Assembly: GCA_025345505.1 (NCBI GenBank)
Contig: JANVCC010000018.1
Span: forward strand, 38,613,242-38,677,241
Direction of reading: 5' to 3'
From: Todiramphus chloris collaris
Lineage: Eukaryota; Chordata; Aves; Coraciiformes; Alcedinidae
DNA length: 64,000 nucleotides
The notes below the pieces were generated by a model. It was not told where the DNA came from, did no database searches, and worked only from the letters and a program-made list of their open reading frames with translations. The position numbers and the translations under genes are program-made. Below, piece by piece: positions 28,001-35,288 of the stretch (positions within the stretch are counted from its first letter, which is position 1; every line of letters starts with the position of its first letter).

Positions 28001-31000
28001 AGTTCCACCTCAACATGAGGAAAAACTTCTTCACTGTGAGAGTGACAGAGCCTGGAACAGGCTGCCCAGAGAGGTTGGGGAATCTCCTTCTCTGGAGACT
28101 TTCAAGACCCACCTGGATCTGTTCCTGTGTGGCCTGCCCTGGGTGTTACTGCTCTGGCAGGGGGGTTGGACTTTGTGATCTCCAGAGGTCCCTTACAACC
28201 CCCACCATTCTGTGATTCTGTGTCCTGAAAATTACATCTCTAATGAGATACTCCAAATCACTGACCACTTCCCAAACCCTTTGCAGGCAGTTTTTAGCTA
28301 GCAGAAGCCCAAAGTAACTTGTATTTCAGAAGTACAGTGTTTCTGCTGTTTCAAGCGTCAGATGCTGCACAACTGTTAGGAAAGTGGAATAAGCAGACTT
28401 GGAGCCAGACTGAGGCCATCGGAAACACAGCATAGACAGGCACAATCAAGACGCAAATGTCTCCTGAGCCCTCTCTTCTAGGATAAGTTGTGCAGAGCAA
28501 TAAATATTATCAGAAGCATTACTGGCCATTTTAATAGAGAAATAAATATTAACAAAAGCACTATTTTTTCAGAATTTCTCTTTTTCTATGTGGAAATTCT
28601 GCCCAGATGGGATAGCCTAGGAGGACTACCAGAATCTGTTTGTGATTCCGGAGATTCAGCCACCACAGAGCTACAAAAGAGTACCCCAAACTCTTTCCAA
28701 TCCAGTGTTAGACATGCCAACAGCACGTGCTTGGCACTTACAGTAAGGCTGATGCCCTGAGGAAGCTACAAGCACACAGACACATGCACTGTACATGCAG
28801 CAAGTCTGACATGCCCTGGCAGCAGTACACAGCTCCCTGGAAAATCCCAGCTAGCAACACGGCAGCACTGAGCATGGCAAATCCGCCACATACACCTGCA
28901 CCTTTCCACACTTACACCATCTCCACCAGCATCAAAGTCCTCACCTCCTCCCTGGAAATGTATTCCCTGGTGTGCAGGTAACACTGGGGCCAACATCTCC
29001 TGCCCAATAGGTTTTACTTTGCAGTTCATTAATGGCTTGATTTCTCTAAACCAGAATGAAACGCAAAACATTTTAACCAACAAATCTGGTAGTTCTGAGT
29101 CCCTGGTTTTGTGTGCCATTCACCAGCTTGTACAGCAGCAGAAAGGCTCTGCACTTCATGCAAGTAGGTGCAATTGAATTCCTTCACCTGCTTTTGTAAG
29201 ATAAGAGACAAGGACCGTAGCCCTGGAAAATGTGAAAAAAACACCATCAAAGTGCAAAGCCAGAAGCAGCTACTCAATGAGCACACACCAATTTCTTATG
29301 CCAAGTCCAGGCTCTCCAGACCGTACCATGAAGGTGCTCCAGGCAATGGTCACAGCAGTGCTGCACAGAGGCAGTTGCTTCTTCAAGTCATAACTCTGTT
29401 TTGTGGAAGAGTTGCACTATCAGTGGGGCTGGGGGTGCAGGAGTAAGAGAAAATGAAGCATGACTCAGTTTCTTCTTAAGCATTATCCATTCCGCATGCT
29501 GAGTGAGGTACCACTCATGGGAAAAAAAAACCCAGCGCGTTACAGTTCAGTACTGATGTAAAACAGGGGAGTTGGATTTTAGGGGTTGGCAGGGACCTCT
29601 GGAGATCGAGTCCAACCCCCCTGCCAGAGCAGGAACACCCAGGACATGCCACACAGAAACATATCCAGGTGGGTTTTGGAAGTCTCTGGAGAAGGAGACA
29701 CCACAACCTCTCTGGGCAGCCTAAGGATGCACAGACAACCCTTAACCTGGTATTTCTTAATTTGGGTTCACTCCACAGCCCTAACCCGATGTTAGCATTT
29801 TCCTTTCCCACGAAGGCACACGCTCAACTTCTCTGTGTACACTACTTAGCCAACAGCTGTCTCAGCACCTGCAGGACCAGTTACCCCAAGCCTACAGAGC
29901 TCCATGCATGGGTAAGAACCTCTCAGAACCTTCAACCTCTCTGAACTACTGAACTGAAGATGTTCTGCACTTGCACGAATCAAGCTAGCTTCTTGAAATC
30001 AGTACAAAGATCTTTAGATCAGGTTGACATATCATCTTAAAGGATACAAAATATCAAACTCATCAAATGTAGATTTCCAAACATAGGAATGAATTTTCTT
30101 GGCTAGCAAGTTTACTGAAAAATTTAGTGTATTTCTTATGGTAAGTCGGCAATAAAAATACTAAGCAGAAAAAGTGATGAGATTATTAAAAAGGACACTG
30201 TTTTCAGTTCTCTTTCATGATCAGAAAACCAGCATAGGAAGTGTTTTTCATTTCCTCTTTCTAGAAGAGTCCACTATTTGTTGCTGGTTTAGAGATGAGT
30301 ATATTGTTTCTGTGTAACTGGAAATTTTAAATGTCAATGCCGCTGCTCCACACACCTTTTTTTACTCCCTCAGTATTGCAGAATACTCTGTATTTAAAAT
30401 ATCATTCACATTTGATAGTCCTTACATCTTGATTTTATGTACTTTTAAGTAGATTGCATAGGAAATGCATATATATATATATATATACACACACAGCATA
30501 TAGTTCCTCAAGTTCTACCTGGATGGAAAACTGTCCATTAAAATAATTATTCCAAAGGAAACCAAATAGTGTAAGTAATTCTTTACAGTAAATTCATTTA
30601 TATAAATAATTTTAGCAGTGCTTTGACTTCCACTCTATCACAGATTTATAAAAATAACAGCATTGTGGAAACGGTGAATTATTTCCACAAGTGTAAATGA
30701 AGTAAAGAATATTCAAACAACTTTTAAGACAGAGAATGGCACTTGTGAGGAAAGTCTTGTTTGAAAGAAACATTTCTGCTCTTTTGTTACTTCAAAGTAG
30801 ATGATCTCTACTACATGAGAATGGTTTGCAAGAAAATGCTGCTCTTGAATCCCTCAGATTTCTCAAAACATAGACTTGGAAAAATTTTCAGAGTTAATTG
30901 AAAGGTTTTGTGGAAATCAGAGGTAAAACTTCAGTTGGCTTTAGGATTTCAGGATCTGGCCCTAGCCCTTTCAGCTTTATAACATTTACGTCACTAAAAG

Positions 31001-32088
31001 CATATGCTACTGTATTTTTTCAGTAAGTAGTATAAACATATCATGTATTCTTTGCTATCAGTTATATCGCAACATTTCTTTGTAAAACGTTCAAGTAACA
31101 ACAGTCCCTATAAAAGCAGTGGATGTTAAAACCGAAAAGAAACACAACAAAATAAATGAAAAGATGAAGGTTTACAGCCATAGTGAACTGACTTAATAAA
31201 ATGGATTAACCCAATTTTATTTTGGGCCCCTTCGAACAATGAACAGTATTGTAAGATATAATTGCCCCTGGATGACATAACTACAAAAAAGGATAACATA
31301 CTTTGGACCGTCTGACAGGTTTGGAAGATTATCTTTTCTAATGTAAACCTCCAGTCAAATCTCAGCAACAGTAAATCTAATAAACTCTACTAAGACCTTT
31401 AACTCCTTCTTGTGCCTTTGCTTGACTTTACAATACACGCATTTTTAAAATTTTCATGTATTCCTTCAAAATATGCTTTTAATTTTACAATCCTTGGGTA
31501 ACATCCAGAGATTTATTTGTTATTAATTAGTATAAAGCACGCTAATCAACACCCCCACCTCAAACTGTTGCAATTTTAAGTGGACATGAGCAGCACAGAC
31601 ATTCCAGCAAGGAGGGTAAACAGCCTGCTCCTGAAGCTGTGCTGAAAGAGTTTGTACATTTGAATGTCTATTAATTGCAACTTCTCTGAACATTCTCAGT
31701 AATTCACACATGGGGCCATGAATATTTTTACCACGCTCCATGCTGAAGTGCTCAACTTCTCTGCAAAACCTGCCTCATGAAGAGTTAACATTAGCCTTAA
31801 ATGGGTCCATTTACAGTTAAAATTGATTGTACCATCAGAGACTATTATAAAAACATTGTGTATATCGTACGTGCAAATAGCTTTATAGATAAAAACATTG
31901 ACAGGACAGATTTTTATGTCTGTGTAATAATGCATTCATAACTCCAGGAAAGAAACGTGTTTTGATAACTCTTACCTTGCCCTCTGCACCTCCATTTGGC
32001 TTGTCCACCTCCTCCTCCTGTGTTTTCTGCTTTCCACAAGTAGAACTAAGCAGAAGATTAATAAAAGGAGTTTAGCAAAATAAGGCAT
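3836..32088 (-). CDS. GABRR2: GABA receptor rho-2 subunit, exons 1-4 (partial gene)
   Basis: GABRR2 encodes the rho-2 subunit of GABA-gated, bicuculline-insensitive chloride channels. These pentameric Cys-loop receptors are best known from retinal bipolar cells. Four exons on the minus strand (31976-32088, 21074-21180, 6924-6991, 3836-4059) have GT/AG borders and join in one frame of 170 full codons plus a split Arg. Residues 1-20 are a signal peptide, followed by a basic cluster (KHRRRRW). Residues about 75-171 are the start of the extracellular ligand-binding fold, with the loop D motif LYLRHYW and a sequon at Asn120. The MPYF start and the region around SHIYKKN fit rho-2 better than rho-1. 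The remaining roughly 290 residues, including the Cys-loop and four membrane helices, lie outside the window to the left. The next gene on the same strand is UBE2J1, as in other vertebrates. Confidence 0.95.
4060..6923 (-). other. GABRR2: GABRR2 intron 3
   Basis: An intron between exons 3 and 4 with a GTATG donor at 6923 and an acceptor AG at 4060-4061. No CR1 copy, RNA gene or second exon was recognised. Overlapping short open frames on both strands at 4.7-5.9 kb have no family features and are treated as chance. Confidence 0.8.
6924..6991 (-). CDS. GABRR2: GABRR2 exon 3
   Basis: A 68-bp exon encoding the end of the split Gly74 codon and residues 75-96, which read [11 protein letters not shown] then [12 protein letters not shown]. 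This is the strongly conserved first beta-strand region of Cys-loop subunits. The acceptor is CTGCAG ending at 6992 and the donor GTATG begins at 6923. The phase (enters 1, leaves 0) matches exons 2 and 4. The exon is too short to appear as an ordinary long open frame. Confidence 0.96.
9174..9184 (+). repeat. C11 homopolymer
   Basis: Eleven consecutive C in GABRR2 intron 2. Such tracts are prone to length polymorphism and sequencing error. Confidence 0.85.
9366..9842 (+). mobile_element. CR1 LINE, 5'-truncated 3' end
   Basis: The plus strand keeps the C-terminal part of the CR1 ORF2 protein in one open frame of about 115 codons ([18 protein letters not shown], then RRLRG, then RNGLPSVVV). 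It is followed by the 3' UTR words GATCTTTAAGGTCCCTTCC and a CTATGATGC-type tail. The reverse transcriptase region is absent. The copy lies antisense to GABRR2 in intron 2. The left edge is approximate. Confidence 0.9.
10210..10492 (+). mobile_element. CR1 LINE, short 3' fragment
   Basis: The plus strand encodes the terminal CR1 ORF2 motif ([15 protein letters not shown], then [15 protein letters not shown]). The 3' UTR (GGACTAGATGATCTTTCAAG) follows, with a TGATTCTGTGATTCC tail. It is a different subfamily from the copy 0.4 kb upstream and was inserted separately. Confidence 0.9.
17904..18000 (-). mobile_element. CR1 LINE 3' tail fragment
   Basis: Read on the plus strand it begins ACAGAATCACAGAATCATT, then AAGGTTGGAAAAGACCTC and CAAGCCCAACCAT. 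This is the reverse complement of a CR1 3' terminus. Only about 100 bases remain, so the copy is severely 5'-truncated. Confidence 0.85.
18411..18822 (+). mobile_element. CR1 LINE, 3' fragment
   Basis: The plus strand encodes the terminal ORF2 segment ([13 protein letters not shown], then [16 protein letters not shown]). The CR1 3' UTR follows, ending CACTCTGTGATTCCATG. Between 18699 and 18744 the 3' UTR has a local expansion of GTAGAT/GGTT words not seen in the other copies here. Confidence 0.9.
18823..18955 (+). mobile_element. Second CR1 3' end abutting the previous copy
   Basis: Directly after the tail of the preceding CR1, another CR1 3' terminus begins at a different internal point (GAAGTGTTCAAGGTCAGG). 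It runs through GGTGGACTAGATGATCTTC to a TTCTATGAT tail. The junction suggests insertion of one copy at the tail of the other. Confidence 0.8.
19725..20076 (+). mobile_element. CR1 LINE, 3' fragment
   Basis: CR1 terminal ORF2 sequence is recognisable ([17 protein letters not shown], then [17 protein letters not shown]). It ends in ATGATTCTGTGATTCTGC. This RKHFLTERV type belongs to a different CR1 group from the RRNFFTVRV copies nearby. Confidence 0.9.
21074..21180 (-). CDS. GABRR2: GABRR2 exon 2
   Basis: A 107-bp exon encoding the end of the split Ser38 codon through Gly73 and the first base of codon 74. It begins (S)[16 protein letters not shown] and ends [15 protein letters not shown]. The acceptor TTTGCAG ends at 21181 and the donor GTGAG starts at 21073. 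The DDHDF-MRP motif is typical of rho subunits and immediately precedes the conserved [11 protein letters not shown] of exon 3. Phases on both sides match exons 1 and 3. Confidence 0.96.
21722..21926 (+). mobile_element. CR1 LINE, short 3' fragment
   Basis: The plus strand encodes [15 protein letters not shown] and [15 protein letters not shown]. It ends in GGATTGAATGATCTCCAGA and a CTGTGGTTCTGTG tail. About 200 bases remain. Confidence 0.88.
22428..22462 (+). repeat. Short tandem duplication (AAATAATAGATACA x2)
   Basis: The 14-base word AAATAATAGATACA occurs twice in direct succession in GABRR2 intron 1. No function is apparent. Confidence 0.7.
23229..23251 (+). repeat. G10 followed by (TG)n
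   Basis: Ten G followed by a short TG dinucleotide run. A candidate polymorphic microsatellite. Confidence 0.88.
24218..24992 (-). mobile_element. CR1 LINE, C-terminal ORF2 part
   Basis: The minus strand has an open frame of 226 codons ending in the CR1 terminus ([16 protein letters not shown], then [17 protein letters not shown]). It starts at the post-RT segment ([16 protein letters not shown]). The stretch at about 24610-24750 is in a shifted frame: the expected [14 protein letters not shown] peptide appears only in the next frame. Two compensating indels therefore keep the frame open. The plus-strand left edge shows the typical AGAATCATAGAATCATAG tail. Confidence 0.93.
25514..25529 (+). 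repeat. Poly-G tract (G16)
   Basis: Sixteen G in a row in GABRR2 intron 1. It is likely length-variable and difficult to sequence accurately. Confidence 0.9.
26710..26751 (-). other. Exon-like 42-nt segment (pseudoexon candidate)
   Basis: On the minus strand a CTGAAC branch-like word and a pyrimidine tract (TTCCTTTTGCTTCTGCAG) precede a 42-nt segment, which is followed by GTAATT. Spliced after GABRR2 exon 1 (phase 2) it would read R-H-C-C-P and then TGA. It therefore cannot extend the protein. It may be chance, or a poison exon. Confidence 0.25.
27655..28222 (+). mobile_element. CR1 LINE, C-terminal ORF2 part
   Basis: The plus-strand open frame includes [36 protein letters not shown] and [15 protein letters not shown], then shifts frame near [11 protein letters not shown] where the others have EHWNRLP. 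A one-base loss is inferred. It ends CCATTCTGTGATTCTGTG. The copy is antisense to GABRR2 in intron 1. Confidence 0.93.
29578..29724 (-). mobile_element. CR1 LINE 3' fragment, tail missing
   Basis: The reverse complement reads GGCTGCCCAGAGAGGTTGTG through CTCTGGCAGGGGGGTTGGAC to GATCTCCAGAGGTCCC. It is very close to the last 145 bases before the tail of the plus-strand copy 1.4 kb to the left, but inverted. The usual ATTCTGTG tail is absent at 29578. Confidence 0.88.
30469..30495 (+). repeat. (AT)n(AC)n microsatellite
   Basis: About nine AT units run into four AC units in GABRR2 intron 1. A candidate length polymorphism. Confidence 0.9.
31976..32088 (-). CDS. GABRR2: GABRR2 exon 1 coding part (signal peptide)
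   Basis: 113 coding bases giving [20 protein letters not shown], then the basic RKHRRRRW segment and MEVQRA. The exon ends on two bases of Ser38 before a GTAAGAG donor at 31975. The hydrophobic core at residues 6-18 is a classic signal peptide. I chose the ATG at 32086-32088 because it has A at -3 and matches the known rho-2 start. An in-frame ATG 25 codons upstream (32161-32163) has T at -3 and T at +4 and would bury the signal peptide, so it is the less likely start. Confidence 0.92.
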
Positions 32089-32361
32089 CTTGCTGGAAAC
32101 AGGAGTCGGGCACTCTGCACTCCAGTAACCTCCTGCAGTACAAGTCCCCCCGGGTTTAAACATTGAATCAACTCCAAGTCCAGCGTCGTGTGTTCATCGG
32201 TGATAGAAACGCTGCTTTCCCGAGGTGCTGTTTGAGACAGGCTTTCAAGGGCTTCTCAGTCAAAGCTTTTCCCTCGTCACCGCTTAATGATTGGCCATTA
32301 CTCACCAAGTTTGCCTCACCAAACGTTTCCACTGGGTCCTAAAGGATATTTACTAAAGCCA

Positions 32362-32368
32362 TTATATA
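32362..32368 (-). promoter_or_regulatory. GABRR2: TATA-box candidate for GABRR2
   Basis: On the minus strand TATATAA lies 274 bases upstream of the GABRR2 ATG. That would put transcription start near 32335 and give a 5' UTR of roughly 250 bases. No CpG island surrounds it, which suits a tissue-restricted TATA promoter. A CCAAT word on the minus strand (near 32294) would lie downstream of that start, so its role is unclear. Confidence 0.35.
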
Positions 32369-32690
32369 AAAACCCGCAATTCTGCCTGCCAGCTTTTTGC
32401 TCAATCCCCTAATCTCAGGACAGTGCTATCCTCCTGCCAGACTGTAAAACTGGGCTGTCCCTTTTCATTAGACAGTCCAGATTTTCTGTTCTTTCACATA
32501 GCATCTTTTTTTTGTTTGTTTGTTTGTGGTTTTTAACTGGAAAGCGCCTGTGCTGTTTCAGCTGTGTATCACTGTAAAACAAATATATGTTGATGAATTT
32601 ACAGCAGTTGAGATTTTATGTTCTGATTTAAGTCTGGCTCTTTATGCTGTTGAAGATAAAAGATTAACTGTTTCCTCTGAAAATGACGAC

Positions 32691-32890
32691 TTTATTTACT
32701 GCTAACTTTTAAAGCAAAGTTAAAACACAGTTAACACCCAAAGCATCTATAAATGCCATCAACTCTTTACATAAATCAAGCCACTATCAATACTTATTAT
32801 TTCAAATAGGTATTTGCACAACCTGGCATTTCAATTTTTATTATAAAAAGACTGGAATAAAAATGAAAAGCTACAAAGCAGCTCTTTATT
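32691..32890 (-). terminator. UBE2J1: Distal polyadenylation signal cluster for UBE2J1
   Basis: Minus-strand AATAAA occurs at 32885-32890, 32837-32842 and 32691-32696. If used, they give a 3' UTR of about 2.1-2.3 kb ending only about 330-500 bases short of the GABRR2 TATA candidate. Which one works cannot be told from sequence. Confidence 0.35.
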
Positions 32891-33949
32891 TAATCACAAG
32901 GAAGAAGCTTATTTCCTCCCAGCCCATGCAGAGGGCCATGCAGACTTGCCTACCTCTTCGCAGAGGGCTGAGCTGCTTTACTAACAGCCAGTGCAGGGTA
33001 GAGGTAGGAGAACACAAGTTTGCTTGGCAGAGCAAGGAGTCTAGGAGAAGACAAGCACGTTCAGAGCAAAGCTTCCCGAGGGGCAAGCAGGTCAAAACCC
33101 AGCAATGCTGCCCTTTTGAGTGAGGCCTCTTTCCGAACTCTCTTCTCTGAGCCTGGGTTTGCAACACTGGAATAGAACAGGCATTCAAGCACCTACCAAC
33201 TAGGAAACTCACCACTTTTAGTTTAGTGGCTACAGGATCTGCAGAGGAGGTTGTGTGGGGGGGAGTTCTGGTGTCATTTCTTTTTAATTTCTAATGAAAT
33301 AAATACACCACTTAGGTAAAAACACATCAATTAATATACTGACATCAAACTGTTCTGCCACTGAACACGTAAGCAACCGCTGAACTGTCCAAGCAAGCTA
33401 CCTCCTACTTTTGTCTGTACTTCTTAAGAAAACTATTTTCTGATCTTTGGACCACGGTACTTGCAAACAAGATTATCAATAATCCATAAGAAGTGCTAAA
33501 AAAGAACACAGTTTTGGGGTTGGTTTTTTTTTTTTCATTTCCACATCCCCCTTCAACACAGAACTGTCTTTCCTTATTTCAGAAGTACTTATAGCTACTT
33601 TAATGTTTCAAAACACTAACACGTACTGTATTTAACAGAATATAGGAAAGCTGTAGGTAGCTTGATAAAGACTTGCTGAGGAAGAGGATGAGAATGTCAC
33701 TTACTGTGTCTGACAGCAACAAAAGTGATCTAAATTTAATTGTCCTTGAAATAAACAAGTTAGAATACATTTAAATCTGAACATATATGTATTTTATATA
33801 ATAATACTAGAAGGAAATCATCCCACGGATTGCTTTCTTATACTTCACTGCAATACTTAACCTTCAGACAAAACCTCTTAAAACACTAACAACTGTAGGT
33901 CTCTTTCTTGTATATGTGATTTCACAGCATTCATAAATATCACCAATTC

Positions 33950-34099
33950 TTTATTTTTTTAATCAATAATGCAGAAAGCCTTTGGGTCCAATATTGATTT
34001 GAGGTTTTTAAGAAAATGAAAGAAACAAACAAACAAAAAAAACAAAAAGGCCATGTGGTACTTGAAACATAACTGAATACTGGCTTGAAATTCTTTATT
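33950..34099 (-). terminator. UBE2J1: Proximal polyadenylation signals for UBE2J1
   Basis: Minus-strand AATAAA occurs at 34094-34099 and 33950-33955. The first is followed, about 45-70 bases downstream, by a T/GT-rich stretch (plus-strand A/C-rich 34021-34050), which fits a downstream element. A 3' UTR of about 0.95 kb would result. Confidence 0.45.
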
Positions 34100-34754
34100 A
34101 CTAGCAAGGTTTTAATAAATATTTCTCTTAAGCATGTTCATATATATGAGAGTTTAAGTACAATAAGGTTTAAATTTTCTTTAGTAAATAAAACCACATA
34201 TGAAACATTCAGTTTAACACAGTATGTATATTTCTGGTATAATTAAAAGACAATAGCTCTGGGTAAATAATTATATTACATATTTATAACTGTTGCAACA
34301 ATAGACATGTTTTATATAATCTTCAAATTAAAAAAAATCCCGCAAGATATACAATTGAGAGGATTAGAAGAGGACATTCAAATCTTGTAAGAGATTATCC
34401 TATCTTCTTCCAAAAAATATAAAAATCAAAAGAATGCAAGTAGTTTTCTGGCCCCTTCTTTCCTTTGCCCTTATCACACACACAAAGCAGTATCACAACC
34501 AAGTTGTATGTGCTCCCCCTCTAGAAATGTGTCGCGGTAAGTAGAAGTGGTTACAAAACTGTATCCCCTCTAAACTACAGAGTTCACTGACACAAACACA
34601 CAGTAGTGTTTCATTTTGTAGTTCCTCCTCCAATGTCAAAAATTATACTAACCTAGATGGGGTGATTAATTGCATTTAGGTTCCATTAAAAAAAAAAGTG
34701 AGTCAACCACTTTTTTAAAATCGTTTTTTTCTAGTTGATAAATTACTTAAACTG

Positions 34755-34771
34755 CCCCCCCTCCCCCCCCC
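34755..34771 (+). repeat. C-rich tract
   Basis: A run of seven C and a run of nine C separated by one T, within the probable UBE2J1 3' UTR. On the mRNA it is a G-rich tract. Confidence 0.85.
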
Positions 34772-35018
34772 ATGCCTTAACATTACTATTCCACAGCACT
34801 GTTTCTCCAAGTATCTCGTGGGCACGCCGTTAACACTTGCTGTGGTTAAAGGTCCAACTTTGCTTTTCTTACGAGTGATATCTATCTGTAGGTACATGAA
34901 CATTCAGAAGGATTTAAGCGTAAATACAAAAAGCAATCTTTGTAAACAGTTCTCGTGTCATACCCAATACAGAGCGTTCAATGAAGCGGTCGAGTCCCCG
35001 CTGCTAGGACAAACAACC

Positions 35019-35288
35019 TTATAACTCGAATATATACTCGTTAGCCAAACATATTCTACGAAATATAAGAGCTGCCAATGCAAAAGTCAGGAGGACAATC
35101 AGAACGGTTGATCCAGTGTGGTTGATGTTGACTCGTGGTTGCTGCACCCGGTTAAAGTCAGTGGAAGACGGAGCCCGTCTCTGGCTCTGCTGCTGGGCAC
35201 GGCGCTGCCGAGGGCTCAGAGATGTGTTGGTGGACGCGGGCGGAGCGTGCTCTTGACCGGCCGCTGCGCTGCTGCTCTGAGTTTCAGA
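35019..35288 (-). CDS. UBE2J1: UBE2J1 exon 8: tail anchor and stop
   Basis: The final coding exon has 89 codons plus TAA at 35019-35021, and its acceptor TTTGCAG ends at 35289. It starts [11 protein letters not shown], then has the conserved [14 protein letters not shown] block. The membrane segment [16 protein letters not shown] is followed by RRI and the tail LANEYIFEL. This C-terminal anchor inserts post-translationally into the ER membrane, leaving the catalytic domain in the cytosol. The open frame seems to continue 5' of the acceptor, but that part is intron. Confidence 0.97.
   Translation of the reverse strand, partial: SETQSSSAAAGQEHAPPASTNTSLSPRQRRAQQQSQRRAPSSTDFNRVQQPRVNINHTGSTVLIVLLTFALAALIFRRICLANEYIFEL

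Larger units (their letters stand above)
21181..31975 (-). other. GABRR2: GABRR2 intron 1
   Basis: A 10.8-kb intron with a GTAAG donor at 31975. It holds CR1 fragments at about 21.72, 24.22, 27.66 and 29.58 kb, poly-G tracts at 23229 and 25514, and an AT/AC tract at 30469. A 42-nt exon-like segment lies at 26710-26751. From 29.9 to 31.97 kb the sequence is AT-rich and has no recognised mobile element. Confidence 0.8.
32389..35018. other. Spacer: UBE2J1 3' UTR and GABRR2 upstream region
   Basis: 2.6 kb of AT-rich sequence between the UBE2J1 stop codon and the GABRR2 promoter candidate, both read leftward. It contains at least five minus-strand AATAAA signals, A-rich tracts and a C-rich tract at 34755-34771, but no CR1 copy. 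The UBE2J1 3' UTR must occupy its right part. Open frames at 32863-33215 on both strands show no family features. Confidence 0.75.
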
